The notes: a model not told the origin generated them from the sequence alone. A DNA stretch of 64,000 nt from GCA-2684655 sp045105235 (GCA_045105235.1 JBGCDH010000001.1:92103-156102); one strand, 5' to 3'; positions 25,335 to 34,803 are shown, counted from the first letter of the stretch. Made by a program: numbers and translations.

Positions 25335-27032
25335 CTATTCAACGCGTTCGGCCTCGGCAACCAGCTCGGGAGCGCGCGGCTTGGCATCGTAGTAGCCGAC
25401 AAACCGGCGGGCAGCCTCGCCGTCGACATCGCGCAGCGCGTCAACCCAGCGCGGTGGAACCGGCTGGTAGAGCATCCGGACAACGACGCGACAGGCCCCG
25501 GCGGGAGCGTCGGCGGGCAGCGGGATGCTGCATGCAACGCGGTCGCCGCCGCCGACAAAGTCGCCATCGCCATCCGCCCCCTTGGGCGCGATGTCCTCGA
25601 CGTGCGGCCCCAGCGACTCGTAGCCGCGCGGCAGCAGCCGGTTGTCCTTCTGGCGCGCGACCATCTTGGTCAGATGCGTCGTCGCCTTGCTTTCGGCATC
25701 GACCGCGACCATCTCGTAGACCTGCACGTCGGCTGGCTTCTCGATGCGTTGGACGTGCGGAATCGCGAGGGCGTCGTCGACACCGCGAAGCCGCCCCGAG
25801 GCATCGTGCGCACCGCTGACAAAAACGACTTCGCTGCCGACCATCACTTCGATGTGCAGCCACGCGCGCCGCGAGGGATAGCCGGTCGGGAACTTGTGGC
25901 CCGTCAGGTTTTGGACGTCGATCGAAAAGTCGAGTCGCCCGTTGACCCGCGCAAGCTCGGACACCGCAACCGTGGCGGTGTCATGACGAAGCTGGTGCCG
26001 CGTTGCTGCAGCAAGCGCTTCGAACTGCTCGGGCTCGGCCTCAACGTAGAGCTCGTCACCGTGCTCGCGCAGCAGATCGAGCATCAGCGCGTTGCCGCCG
26101 ATGAATGCATGCGAACGAACGCCTTCGCGCGGCTTGGTGCCGCGGAAATCAAACCCCATCGGGCTGCGCGCGATGCGCATCGTGCCCACCTCGGGCATGT
26201 GGCACTCCTGGCAAGAACGCGTCTTGTCGGGATCGTGCCCCTCGCGCTCGTCGTTGAACTCGCTGTTGCGCCACTCGTAGTAAGGCGTCTGCTCCGCGAA
26301 CTTGGCGCCGTGATGCTCGGTATGCAGCGTGTGGCAGGTCGCGCACATCGCCGACGAACGAATGTGCTCACCTTTCTTGGGCGTGTAGGCCACGAGCGAC
26401 TGCATCGGCTGCGCCAGGACGTCGTCAAAGGGCCCGTAGATGACGCGTTCGTCGGTGTAGCTCTGCAGGCCCGAATAGCTCTCCGGCTCGCCGAGCTTGT
26501 CGGGCGACATCATGTGACAGGCCGTGCATGAGACGCCGTCGTCCGCGGCCATCTCTTCGACAGCGGTTGCCAACCGCGGCAACGGCCGCCCATCGCGCTT
26601 GGCTTCGTGGTGCACCAGCGGGGTGTGGCAGCGCAAGCAGAGCTCCTGCGCGGCCTCCCCGGCCGCCGCGCTCTCCTTTTCGAGCTGCGCGCGAAAGTAC
26701 GGATCGCGGAACGCATTGGCCATCAGCGACGCCTGCCACGTGAAGTAGGGCGACACGTCGTTGTCGTCACCATCCTTCATGGCCGAAGCACCCGGCGCTG
26801 CGATGTGGCAAACCGCGCACTCCGCCGCCGTCATGAAGTGCTCGATGGGCAGGCCGCTTGCATGCGGGTTCGGCACCGCGCTCGCATCAGGCCCAGCCCC
26901 AGCCCCAGCCGAGGCCACCGACGGCGACGGCGACGACAACTGCGCGATCCATGGCTCCGAACGCCATTCCGCTTCGAACGTGCAGAGAGCAACCGAGGCC
27001 ACGGCAAACAAGGTAGGAACACGGGGAATCAT
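25335..27032 (-). CDS. Secreted pentahaem cytochrome c-like protein
   Basis: The 565-residue product begins MIPRVPTLFAVASVAL, an export signal. Five CxxCH haem motifs occur: CAVCH, CLRCH, CTACH, CATCH and CQECH, in the order seen in cytochrome c554-like/doca-haem families with GVSCTACHMMSPDKLGEP and TRSCQECHMPEVG. The C-terminal half (from about residue 330) is beta-rich and likely another domain (NLTGHKFPTGYPSRRAWLHIE is a motif seen in such proteins). It should act in periplasmic electron transfer or as a redox enzyme; partner unknown. The start at 27032 is preferred over 27065 because of the signal peptide. Confidence 0.87.
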   Translation of the reverse strand: MIPRVPTLFAVASVALCTFEAEWRSEPWIAQLSSPSPSVASAGAGAGPDASAVPNPHASGLPIEHFMTAAECAVCHIAAPGASAMKDGDDNDVSPYFTWQASLMANAFRDPYFRAQLEKESAAAGEAAQELCLRCHTPLVHHEAKRDGRPLPRLATAVEEMAADDGVSCTACHMMSPDKLGEPESYSGLQSYTDERVIYGPFDDVLAQPMQSLVAYTPKKGEHIRSSAMCATCHTLHTEHHGAKFAEQTPYYEWRNSEFNDEREGHDPDKTRSCQECHMPEVGTMRIARSPMGFDFRGTKPREGVRSHAFIGGNALMLDLLREHGDELYVEAEPEQFEALAAATRHQLRHDTATVAVSELARVNGRLDFSIDVQNLTGHKFPTGYPSRRAWLHIEVMVGSEVVFVSGAHDASGRLRGVDDALAIPHVQRIEKPADVQVYEMVAVDAESKATTHLTKMVARQKDNRLLPRGYESLGPHVEDIAPKGADGDGDFVGGGDRVACSIPLPADAPAGACRVVVRMLYQPVPPRWVDALRDVDGEAARRFVGYYDAKPRAPELVAEAERVE

Positions 27033-27104
27033 GCGGCGAGAATGATAGCCGCTAGGTGGCCTCACCCAGCGCGATCGACGGCCAACACGCCGGCACCATT
27101 TGGC

Positions 27105-28385
27105 TCAATCGCCGAAAACAGCGCGCGCGACCAGCTCGCCAACGGCCGCCAAAAACGGATCGGCCAGCTCCTCGTAGGCGTAGCGATCGTCGTTCAGCAC
27201 GCCGTTGGGATTGGTGTAGAGCACGATCGCAAGGAAGAAACCGCGCCCCGTGCGCTCGTCCTCGATGTAGGCGTTTTCGGTCGAGAAGCCGTAGGCCCGG
27301 CCAATCTTGTCGTAGACGCGCAGGTGTTCGGCCGGCACCACGCGGCGCACGCCCGGCAGCACAAATTTGCAGGCGTGGTCGGGCGTCTTTCCGGCGTCGT
27401 AGACCGGATTGCGCGACTCACGCGGCAGCTCGCCGAGCACCGCGGTCAAAAAGCGGCGCTGCGCCATCGTCAGCCCCGGGAAACCGGCGCCGTCCGTCTC
27501 CACCTCCGGCCGCAGCACCTCGACCAGCACGTTTTGCAAATCGCGCAGCAGGATCGCGTTCTTTTGATCGAACGACATCGGCCCTTCGACAAGGCGGCCA
27601 CCGGCCCAGTAGCCGGTGCCGATCCTGCGATCGCGCAAGAAGCTGTTGTCGAGCTTGGCGGCCGCCGACCGACCGGGCAGCCGCACATCGTCGATGCGCA
27701 CCGGCCGCGTCACCTGGTTCTCGGCGAGTGGATGCGCCTCGCTCAGTCGGTGCCAAAGCCGCGCCGAGCGACAGCCCGCCCGCCACATCGCTTCGTTGAC
27801 GCCGTCTTGGCCGGTGATTTCCAGGCAGTGGTTGTAGGCCTGGTTGTCGCTGACCAAGAACAGCTTGCGCAGCGCGTGGCGCACGGTGAGCAGGCCCGCG
27901 TGGCCGCGGCCGCCAAGATCGCCAAGGCCGTCGCCTTCACCGCCGCCGTCAACGCCACCACGATTGCTGGCGTCACGCTGCACCAGCTTGTCGCCGTCAA
28001 AACGTGGCTCGATCACCAGCTTGCTGTCGAGGCCGAGCGATGCGCCCTCGCTGCCGTTGAGCTGGTTGATCGCCAGCAGCGCAGCAATTGCACCGCACAG
28101 CTTGATCGAACTGGCTGGGTAGAAATAGCGACCGGCCTCGCCGAACGCGCTCCGCACCAGCGTGACGCGCCCATCGGCCGACACCACCGGCTCCGCCAGC
28201 AAAACCTGCAGGCGGTGCGCATTGGCCTTGGCAACGATCGGTGCGCAGCGTGGATCGGCCTGCAGCAGCGCTTGCAGGTCGCGCGGTGCACCCTGTCGCG
28301 CTGGCCAAGCAGCAGATGGCGGTGGCGAGGAAGGTGGCAAATCCGGGGTTTGCGAGGCGAGGAAGGCCAACGTCGCGAACAGCAT
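27105..28385 (-). CDS. Secreted class A beta-lactamase-like serine hydrolase
   Basis: The 426-residue protein has the penicillin-recognising fold motifs: SxxK as PASSIKL (Ser92), SDN in LFLVSDNQAYNHCLEITG, and a KTG-like triad position at YDKIGRAYGF (KIG). It fits the PF13354 enzyme-2 group, which includes true class A enzymes and many with unknown substrates. The signal segment MLFATLAFLASQTPDLPPS is weakly positive-poor; an alternative start at 28415 adds ten residues but leaves only seven bases to the divergent gene. The domain before SxxK is longer than in typical beta-lactamases and a GG/GD-rich insert follows, so antibiotic hydrolysis is not implied. Confidence 0.78.
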   Translation of the reverse strand: MLFATLAFLASQTPDLPPSSPPPSAAWPARQGAPRDLQALLQADPRCAPIVAKANAHRLQVLLAEPVVSADGRVTLVRSAFGEAGRYFYPASSIKLCGAIAALLAINQLNGSEGASLGLDSKLVIEPRFDGDKLVQRDASNRGGVDGGGEGDGLGDLGGRGHAGLLTVRHALRKLFLVSDNQAYNHCLEITGQDGVNEAMWRAGCRSARLWHRLSEAHPLAENQVTRPVRIDDVRLPGRSAAAKLDNSFLRDRRIGTGYWAGGRLVEGPMSFDQKNAILLRDLQNVLVEVLRPEVETDGAGFPGLTMAQRRFLTAVLGELPRESRNPVYDAGKTPDHACKFVLPGVRRVVPAEHLRVYDKIGRAYGFSTENAYIEDERTGRGFFLAIVLYTNPNGVLNDDRYAYEELADPFLAAVGELVARAVFGD

Positions 28386-28422
28386 AGCGACACCATACTG
28401 GCTTGGGCCTAGCATCACGCAG

Positions 28423-29655
28423 GTGTCACGCCGTCCGCGAAGCGACCGTTCTTCCCGCGCTCGCTCTGCAGAGCCGCCATCCGAGCAGACCTTTACGTGT
28501 CGCCACTTTGGCGTCTGCGGCGGCTGCGCGCTGCTCGACCAGCCGATTGCCTGGCAGCTGCACGACAAGACCGAGCGCTGCAAGGAGCTGCTCGGCGAGT
28601 TTCTCGGCGGCGTCGAACTCCAGTATGAGCTGCCGCAGCGGCCGCAGCGCCACTACCGGACGCGCCTGCTCTATCCAGTGCGCCGCGACCGCGACCGCGA
28701 GCCGATCCTCGGCATCTTTGAGTTTCAGAGCCAGCACGTCGTGCAGATCGAGGAGTGCCAGACGCAGGACGCGTGGCTAACGGCCCTCGGCACCCGCGTG
28801 CAGGGAATTCTGCGCGACCTGCGCATCGAAGCGTTCCACCCAAATCGGCGACGCGGCATCGCCAAGGCCTTTTGGGCGCGGCTAGCGAGTGGCACCGGCG
28901 AAGTGCTCGCCGGACTGGTGACCGGCCCCGGCGTCTTCGAAGACGGCCCTGCGTTTGCCGCCGCGATCGCTGCGGCGGCCGAAGAGATCAAGCAGCCCGG
29001 CGGTCGCCCGCGGCGACTGGTTGGCGTCATGCACTCGATCCGCGAACGCGAAGACGACTTCTTGCTCGGCGATCGACACGTGCCGCTACGCGGTCGCGAC
29101 CACATCGTCGACCAGCGCGACAATCTGTCGTTTCGGATCAGCGCCGGCAGCTTCTACCAGATCCACGCCGGTGCCTACGACTTGCTCTATCGCCCCGCGA
29201 TGCAGCTTTGCGGCGACGTTCGGGGCCTGCGGGTCGTCGACGGCTACGGCGGCGTCGGCGGCTTTGGACTGCGACTCGCGCGCGCCGGCGCGGCCGACGT
29301 CACCATCGTCGAAGACAGCGCCTCGTCGTGCCGCGACGCCGAGCACAACGCCCGCGCCAATGAGCTAAGCAACGTAAGCGTGCAGCGCGCCCCGTTTGCC
29401 AACGCCAAACTGCCCGACGGCATCGACCTAATGGTCGTCGACCCGCCGCGCAGCGGGCTCCAGCGGACCGGCGTGCAGCGCGTGGTTGCTGCGTCCCCCA
29501 AGGCAATCGTGCACATCGCCTGTTCGCTGGAATCGCTGCGCGACGACCTCGCGGCGCTGACCCGGGAAGGCTACCGCGTCACCGACCTGCGGCTCAGCGA
29601 CCTGTTTCCGCATACGGATCACGTCGAACTGATCACGCGGCTCGAGCTCGTCTAG
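28423..29655 (+). CDS. TrmA/RlmD-family RNA uracil-5-methyltransferase (iron-sulfur)
   Basis: The 410-residue enzyme methylates C5 of uracil in rRNA or tRNA using SAM. Fe-S ligands are the three N-terminal cysteines Cys26, Cys32 and Cys35 (CRHFGVCGGC) and Cys112 (EECQTQ), matching RumA/RlmD spacing. SAM motifs are SFYQIHAGAYD, VDGYGGVGGFGLRLA and DPPRSGLQ; the catalytic Cys367 is in HIACSLESLRDDL. A GTG at 28423 is the start, with no ATG in the N-terminal part; there is no TRAM domain. RlmC, RlmD and TrmA cannot be separated by eye. Its stop opens a 15-bp repeat tail. Confidence 0.86.
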   Translation: MSRRPRSDRSSRARSAEPPSEQTFTCRHFGVCGGCALLDQPIAWQLHDKTERCKELLGEFLGGVELQYELPQRPQRHYRTRLLYPVRRDRDREPILGIFEFQSQHVVQIEECQTQDAWLTALGTRVQGILRDLRIEAFHPNRRRGIAKAFWARLASGTGEVLAGLVTGPGVFEDGPAFAAAIAAAAEEIKQPGGRPRRLVGVMHSIREREDDFLLGDRHVPLRGRDHIVDQRDNLSFRISAGSFYQIHAGAYDLLYRPAMQLCGDVRGLRVVDGYGGVGGFGLRLARAGAADVTIVEDSASSCRDAEHNARANELSNVSVQRAPFANAKLPDGIDLMVVDPPRSGLQRTGVQRVVAASPKAIVHIACSLESLRDDLAALTREGYRVTDLRLSDLFPHTDHVELITRLELV

Positions 29656-29722
29656 ACCGGGCTCGTCAAAACTGGGCTTGTCGAAACTGGGCTCGTCGAA
29701 ACTGGGCTTGTCGAAACTGGGC
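29655..29722. repeat. 15-bp tandem repeat right after the methyltransferase stop
   Basis: Units AACTGGGCTTGTCGA / AACTGGGCTCGTCGA run at 29670-29684, 29685-29699 and 29700-29714 with partial copies at 29655-29669 and 29715-29722. Because they start at the stop codon and period is divisible by three, a stop-codon loss would extend the protein through them. Confidence 0.88.
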
Positions 29723-29746
29723 GCCGCGGCGTCATCGCGACGCCTT

Positions 29747-31732
29747 CTACAGAATGTCGAGCACGCCGGAGCGACCGTTGCTAAGCGTGTCGATGTTGGT
29801 GGCGTAGTTGCAATCGATGCTCAACGGCACGTTCCAAGGCAGGCGTACCTTGTCGCCGACACCGCCGAGAGCAGCTGCCACAAACGCGCGACCGAGCTTG
29901 CCGATGGCCCTGTTGCCGCTCAGCCCCACCAGCACGCGGATGGTGCCGCGATCGCCAATGCGCCCGATCGCCGACGAGATAGCCGCGAGCACGGCGATGC
30001 TCTCGGCCTTGCCCATCATTTCGATCAGCACCTTGCTGGCACCAGGATCGCCAAGGCAGCCGAGCGCCACTGCGCACTGCTGCAGCAAAAACGGCCGCCG
30101 CGCCGAGCGCTGCATGACCTGCGTCAGCATCAACGTCGACGTGCGATCGCGCAGCAGGCCGAGCCCCACGGCAAGGTAGCCAGCAGATCGCGCATCGCTC
30201 TCGTGGTCGCGGAGCAGGCGCTGCAGATGCGGCGCCGCATCGCGGTAGCCGGTCAGTCCGAGCGCGACAGCAAGTGCCGACCGGCGATCATCGTTTGGCG
30301 CATCGTAGAGGTCGGACAGCAGCATCTCGGCAATCGCCCTGTCGGGCTTGCCCGCTGCGCCAGCCGACTCGCACAGTACGCCCAGTGCGATTGCGACCCA
30401 CGGCTGCTCCAGCGCCTTGCTCGCCTTTGCATAGGCCTTGCCCAACCACTCGCGATTGCCAGCGCCGCCGATCCGCGCCAGTGCGATCACGGCGAAGCGA
30501 CGGGCCTGCTGGTCGCGCCCCTTGCGCCAGTAGTGCTGGAGTGCCGCAGAGATCGCCTTGTCGGCAGGGTGCTCTTCCGCGGCCACTGCGAGCATGCCAA
30601 GAGCCACGGCGCTGGACTGAACAATCAGCGGACCGCGGCGCGACTTCTTTTCGAGTGCGGCGGCTAGCACCTGCTTGCAGCGACGGTGAACGGGCGAGGT
30701 GCCGCGTCCTAGCAGCCGCGCAATGGCAATCGGTGCGTGCGCCTGGATGGCCTCATCGCCCCGGCCAAGGTCGCGCTCGAACCACCGCAGCAGCTCTTCG
30801 CTGGTCTGCCAGGCGAGACGCTTGTCGGCAGATCGCTTCGCGTCCGCGCGCAGCGCGCCGAGTGCATTGACGGCCGCCGTGCGCAGATCCCGATCGTTGC
30901 GCAGTTCTTCGTCGAGAAGGATCTTGAGCAGCAGATCGTGCGCCCGCTGCGACAGCTCTGGTTCGCCCAGGCTGCGCGCGAGCAGCCCGAGGCCGTAGGC
31001 CGCAAAGGCGCGCGTGCGGCCGCGAACGTGCTCGCGCCGGGCGAGCTTACGGCCTTTCTCATCGTCCCCGGCAAGGGCCAGCAGCATGTCGAACGCCGCC
31101 CGCTGTCCCGAGATACCGAGCGCCAGCACCGCGGTCTCGCGCACTTCCTGGTCATCGCGCTGGATGCGTTCGGCCAGCACACGCACCAGCGGGCGACGGC
31201 CCGCGTCGAGGCCGATCTTGCCCATCGCGACCAGGCAGGCGCTCTGCACGTCGCGGTTGCGCTCTTGCTGCATCAGCTTGACGAGCGCAGGCAGGATGCG
31301 GTCGCGACGATCTGGCGTCGTCGCGCGCGGCACCTCGACGGGCTGGCTGCGCCGACGCGCGCCCAGATAGAAGTCATCCGAGCCGGTTTGCGGTCCGCGC
31401 ACCTTGGCAACGCGCGGCAGCAGATACGGCTCCTTGTTGAACTCCCACCACGTCTGCCAACGGAGCGTGTCGGGCGCCAAACCGCTCGCGGGGGTACGCG
31501 CACCGGACGAAGACGCCACCCCGGGCGCTCTCGGAGCTGCGCGAGGCGTGGGCGGTCCTGGAGCAGGCGCGGCCCGACCTGTTACCGGTGTCGGCAGCTT
31601 TGCCGGAGCTCCGGGTGTGCCGGCGCTAGGCCCACCACCTGGTCCGGACGGCCCTCGGTAGCGACCACCGTGAGCCATCAGGCTCGAGACCAGCAGCAAA
31701 GCTGCGAGAACGGTGCGGGTGGAATACGTCAT
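29747..31732 (-). CDS. Secreted HEAT-repeat protein
   Basis: The 661-residue protein starts MTYSTRTVLAALLLVSSLMA, an export signal, followed by a Pro/Gly/Ala linker to about residue 90. The rest is a HEAT/armadillo-like solenoid: repeated blocks such as ALVKLMQQERNRDVQSACLV, AVALGCLGDPGASKVLIEMMG and AISSAIGRIGDRGTIRVLVGL. Such proteins act as protein-binding scaffolds and are common in the secretomes of planctomycetes. No catalytic domain. A small stem (GGGCCA/TGGCCC, 31743-31759) lies just upstream of its start. Confidence 0.85.
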   Translation of the reverse strand: MTYSTRTVLAALLLVSSLMAHGGRYRGPSGPGGGPSAGTPGAPAKLPTPVTGRAAPAPGPPTPRAAPRAPGVASSSGARTPASGLAPDTLRWQTWWEFNKEPYLLPRVAKVRGPQTGSDDFYLGARRRSQPVEVPRATTPDRRDRILPALVKLMQQERNRDVQSACLVAMGKIGLDAGRRPLVRVLAERIQRDDQEVRETAVLALGISGQRAAFDMLLALAGDDEKGRKLARREHVRGRTRAFAAYGLGLLARSLGEPELSQRAHDLLLKILLDEELRNDRDLRTAAVNALGALRADAKRSADKRLAWQTSEELLRWFERDLGRGDEAIQAHAPIAIARLLGRGTSPVHRRCKQVLAAALEKKSRRGPLIVQSSAVALGMLAVAAEEHPADKAISAALQHYWRKGRDQQARRFAVIALARIGGAGNREWLGKAYAKASKALEQPWVAIALGVLCESAGAAGKPDRAIAEMLLSDLYDAPNDDRRSALAVALGLTGYRDAAPHLQRLLRDHESDARSAGYLAVGLGLLRDRTSTLMLTQVMQRSARRPFLLQQCAVALGCLGDPGASKVLIEMMGKAESIAVLAAISSAIGRIGDRGTIRVLVGLSGNRAIGKLGRAFVAAALGGVGDKVRLPWNVPLSIDCNYATNIDTLSNGRSGVLDIL

Positions 31733-31742
31733 GGTGAGCAGT

Positions 31743-31759
31743 GGGCCAATCGCTGGCCC
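31743..31759 (-). promoter_or_regulatory. Short stem upstream of HEAT-repeat gene
   Basis: GGGCCA (31743-31748) and TGGCCC (31754-31759) form a perfect 6-bp stem with a 5-base loop, 11 bases before the start of the HEAT gene. It could be leader structure or a trailer element of the upstream gene. Confidence 0.3.
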
Positions 31760-31861
31760 AACGGAGTGCTAGCCGGCCAGAGTTGTGCGGTAACGCTCAG
31801 TTCGTCGCTTCGATCGGGGCGAACAGCGAGCGCGGCCTGCCTCGTCAGAGCCAAGCCGAGC

Positions 31862-33088
31862 TCAAAACGTCAAGGAAACGGCGGGCGTCTGCTCGATCAG
31901 GCGCTCGCCGCCAGCGGTCGCGATCTGAACTCGGACCAGAGCGCACAAACCACGTAGTGCAGAGCACTTGGAAGCATCCGGCCAGCGGATATCGGCAGCG
32001 ATCAGGCCTTCGTAACCCAGCTCACCAAGGCAACGATTCCCGAGTGAACCGCGCGGCTCCGCCCAGAGCACGGTGGGCGCTGCGGGCCGTTGGCAAATCC
32101 ACGGTTCAAAGCCTGAGACCGAGCGCGGCACCCATGGGTGCGGCCGGTCAAGCGCCAGCTCGATCACGTAGACGCTGCCCGGAGAGGCCGTTGCCGCCGC
32201 GTAGAGCGTGGCCCTGGATGCCTTCTGCGCACCCGCGGATCGAACGATCGCCGCGCTCGGCAGCGGCTCCGACGGCGGCGCGATCGCAACGTCGCCAAAC
32301 TCCGGACGGGCTCCGACCCACGCGCGCCCCGGTGCGCCGACCGGCAGGCCACCGTCGAGCACCTGGAGCACCGGACGGTCATCGACAAACGCCTGCAGCC
32401 GGAAGCCGAGCACTTCAAACGACAGGGTGTGCTCGCGGGCCTTGCCGCTGCCGCGCATCAGCGCATCGACCTGGAGCTGCCGCACAACGAAGTGGTCGGC
32501 GCCGTGCCATCGCTCGATGCGCACCAAGCCAGTCGCCGGCTCAACCGAAAAGAAGTAGCAGCCCTGACCCTCGCGATAGCGCGCCACCAGGCCGTAGCGC
32601 TCACAGCCGTTGCCGGCGGTGACCCGGATCGAGACCCGGTAGTCTGCCGGAGTGTCGTCTGCCGGAGTGTCCACTGCCGGAGAGTCGTCGCGGAGCTTCG
32701 CGGCGACTTCGGCATGCACGTCGCCAAGCGCCCGTGTGGTGAGCTCGACGGTGCGCAGCTCTTCGCCGAATCCGCCTCGTTCGGGCAACTCCGGTGGCGA
32801 TCCCGCCGCGTGCGCGGCCACGCGAACCAGATCGCCCTTGCCCGCGGCAAATGCCAGCGAACGCGGTTTGCCGGCAGCGCCAAACGGAAAGTCCACGCTG
32901 AGCTGCTCTTTGGCTTGGCGCCAGCGCACCTGCATGCGGCCACCTTCGACCTGCCGCGTCGCGACAGCATCTGGTCCTGCGGATGGACCTTGCGCGGACA
33001 GCGCCGTTGCGCCCGCCGCCGCCGCTGCCAAGAACAGCGCCGAGACCGCCGCCGGCACGCCCCACAAAACCAGGCAGCAACCCGTCAT
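31862..33088 (-). CDS. Secreted LamG/concanavalin-like protein
   Basis: The 408-residue product starts MTGCCLVLWGVPAAVSALFLAAAAAGATALSAQ-like (signal peptide; the double cysteine is early). The core resembles a concanavalin-like sandwich of the 3-keto-disaccharide hydrolase/DUF1080 type: YGLVARYREGQGCYFFSVE, HTLSFEVLGFRLQAFVDDRP, VLDGGLPVGAPGRAWVGARP. A short Asp/Pro repeat from a 15-bp tandem lies around residues 134-148. Its ATG overlaps the upstream exonuclease stop by ATGA. A carbohydrate-binding or hydrolase role is inferred only. Confidence 0.7.
   Translation of the reverse strand: MTGCCLVLWGVPAAVSALFLAAAAAGATALSAQGPSAGPDAVATRQVEGGRMQVRWRQAKEQLSVDFPFGAAGKPRSLAFAAGKGDLVRVAAHAAGSPPELPERGGFGEELRTVELTTRALGDVHAEVAAKLRDDSPAVDTPADDTPADYRVSIRVTAGNGCERYGLVARYREGQGCYFFSVEPATGLVRIERWHGADHFVVRQLQVDALMRGSGKAREHTLSFEVLGFRLQAFVDDRPVLQVLDGGLPVGAPGRAWVGARPEFGDVAIAPPSEPLPSAAIVRSAGAQKASRATLYAAATASPGSVYVIELALDRPHPWVPRSVSGFEPWICQRPAAPTVLWAEPRGSLGNRCLGELGYEGLIAADIRWPDASKCSALRGLCALVRVQIATAGGERLIEQTPAVSLTF
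32643..32687. repeat. 15-bp tandem repeat, 3 copies, in LamG-like protein
   Basis: Units at 32643-32657, 32658-32672 and 32673-32687 with consensus TCTGCCGGAGTGTCG encode D-S/T-P-A-V/D pentapeptides on the minus strand. Confidence 0.87.
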
Positions 33089-33645
33089 TCCACGACCCCA
33101 TTTGCACGCAGCATGTTGCAGAACATAGCACCCTGCTCGCGCGCATCGTCGATTGCGACATGTGTATGCGGCAGCGCGTCGCTCCAGTCCGTGGGCAACG
33201 CCTCCTTGACGCAGTCGCGATAGGGGCGCTTCAGCATCGCCATCGCGTAGGTCTTGACGTCGAGTGCCGAATGGCCAAATGGCACGTCGCCCCCAAATCG
33301 GTTGAGGTACCAGTAGATCCACATGAAGTCGAAAGCGACCGGCTGGCCAACAAACACCACCCGCTTGGGCAGCGAACGCAACCACTTGGCGTAGCGCGGC
33401 ATCACCTCGGCTGGATCCTCAGGATCCTGCCGCGCCTGCCGCAGGGCGTCCGGAAACCCCGCCCACCACAGCATCGTCCGAGGATGCTCCGTGGCCCCCG
33501 GCAGCGGCTGCAGGTTGGCCTCAAACTCGGCAATCACGGTCTTGTCGGGCAGCATCGCCACGGAGGCAAAGCTAAGCATCGAGTGCGGCCCCGGAATCGG
33601 GCCATCCGCCTCAACGTCGGTGCTCACATAAATTTCGGAAGCCAT
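33085..33645 (-). CDS. DEDD-family 3'-5' exonuclease-like protein
   Basis: The 186-residue protein shows the exonuclease motifs: DVEADGP (Exo I, DxE), HRAFDFMWIYW-equivalent as QPVAFDFMWIYW (Exo II aspartate), and THVAIDDAREQG (Exo III, H-x4-D type). This is the DEDDh pattern of DNA polymerase III epsilon/RNase T-like nucleases. It is small and stand-alone, so it may act as an RNase or DNA-repair exonuclease. Start at MASEIYVSTDVEADG fits the family's position of motif I near the N-terminus. It overlaps the LamG-like gene's start by ATGA. Confidence 0.85.
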   Translation of the reverse strand: MASEIYVSTDVEADGPIPGPHSMLSFASVAMLPDKTVIAEFEANLQPLPGATEHPRTMLWWAGFPDALRQARQDPEDPAEVMPRYAKWLRSLPKRVVFVGQPVAFDFMWIYWYLNRFGGDVPFGHSALDVKTYAMAMLKRPYRDCVKEALPTDWSDALPHTHVAIDDAREQGAMFCNMLRANGVVE

Positions 33646-33828
33646 GTCGCGGGCACATTGTGACACGCCGTGCAGCCCCCAGCACGTCGATTGCCAAAAG
33701 CGAACGGGTCCGCCCAGCCACACTGCGTCTAGGAAACATCTCGCAGAAATCGAAGCCGCCTCCGACTTCTTCTCAGCGTACGGATCAGTACCGGAGGTTT
33801 GCCCGACTCGCCCACCGCAGGTGTCACT

Positions 33829-34803
33829 TCACGCGATTGCCGGCAGAGCACTCTTGGAACGCCGATCACTTCCCGGCGAGACCCCAAACTCGCGCTTGAA
33901 GGCGCGACAGAATGCGGCCTCGGAGCGGTAGCCGAAGCGCTCTCCGACAATCCCCACCGGCTCGCTGCTCTCCTTGAGCTCGGCGCGGGCCACCTTCAGG
34001 CGCCAGCGGGTCAAATACCGCATGGCCGGCTCCCCAACGACGTCGGCAAAGCGCGCCGCAAACGCCGAACGCGACATCGCCGCGCTGCGCGCCAGCGACT
34101 CGAGCGTCCAGTCGGCACCGGGCTCGCGATGGATCGCGGCCAGCGCGCGACCGAGCTTGTCGTCGCGCAACGCCGCAAGCCAGCCGGTGTCCGCATCGTG
34201 TTCGCGTTCGATCCAGTGACGAATCATCTGGATCACGAGGATGTCGGCGAGCCGCGTGATGACGGTCTCGCCGCCGGGACGCAGGGACTCTGCTTCGCGT
34301 GCGATGAAGCGCAGCGTGTCGCTCAACCAACGGTCATCGCCACCGTCCCAGGCATCGAGATACAGCACGGGCGGCAGCGCATCGACGAGCTGTTCGGCCA
34401 TCGCTTCGTCAAACCGAACCACGACGCAGATCAGGCGGCAGACCTCCCCGCCTCCGCCATACCGCAGACGCTCGTAGCGTTCGGTCACGCGCTCGATCGG
34501 CAGATCGAAGAACGGCACGCGGTCGCTGTTGCCGCGATCGTCGGCGAGGGCGTGGCCAAGGCCGTGCGGCACCATCGCGAGACCGCCGCGCTCGAGCAAC
34601 ATCGGCTCACTGCCATCAATCTCGAGCCAGCAACGCCCCGCCGTCACGATGTGGAACATCATGTGGCCCGGCAACGGCGGCAGGTCGAAGGCCCACGGCG
34701 CGGTCAGTTCGGAGCGGGCGTAGACGCAGCCGGTCAGGCGCAGCAGGTGCAGGGCCTCCCCGAGCGGATCGGCGGCTGGCGGAATCTCAGTCGGATGCTG
34801 CAT
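33829..34803 (-). CDS. AraC-family transcriptional regulator with cupin-like N-domain
   Basis: The 324-residue regulator has an N-terminal cupin-like sensor (HMMFHIVTAGRCWLEIDGSEP, LERGGLAMVPHGLGH) of the AraC_binding_2/cupin_6 type and a C-terminal two-HTH domain from about 225: DWTLESLARSAAMSRSAFAARF then PVGIVGERFGYRSEAAFCRAF and KREFGVSPG. It should activate genes when bound to an unknown effector. Divergence from the NmrA-like gene across 172 bp, with two dyads sharing CGTCC/GGACG half-sites, makes that operon its probable target. Confidence 0.9.
   Translation of the reverse strand: MQHPTEIPPAADPLGEALHLLRLTGCVYARSELTAPWAFDLPPLPGHMMFHIVTAGRCWLEIDGSEPMLLERGGLAMVPHGLGHALADDRGNSDRVPFFDLPIERVTERYERLRYGGGGEVCRLICVVVRFDEAMAEQLVDALPPVLYLDAWDGGDDRWLSDTLRFIAREAESLRPGGETVITRLADILVIQMIRHWIEREHDADTGWLAALRDDKLGRALAAIHREPGADWTLESLARSAAMSRSAFAARFADVVGEPAMRYLTRWRLKVARAELKESSEPVGIVGERFGYRSEAAFCRAFKREFGVSPGSDRRSKSALPAIA

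Noticed and set aside
25127..25573. Minus frame with plausible C-terminal tail
   Set aside because: No start or recognised family, overlaps the cytochrome gene; retained only as a note in the gap.
27105..28583. Reading the serine hydrolase as a true resistance beta-lactamase
   Set aside because: SxxK and SDN are present, but KTG is replaced by KIG and the insertions differ; family also has non-lactamase members.
31862..33385. Longer start for the LamG-like protein
   Set aside because: Would overlap the exonuclease by 300 bases and bury the signal peptide; the ATGA overlap at 33088 is preferred.
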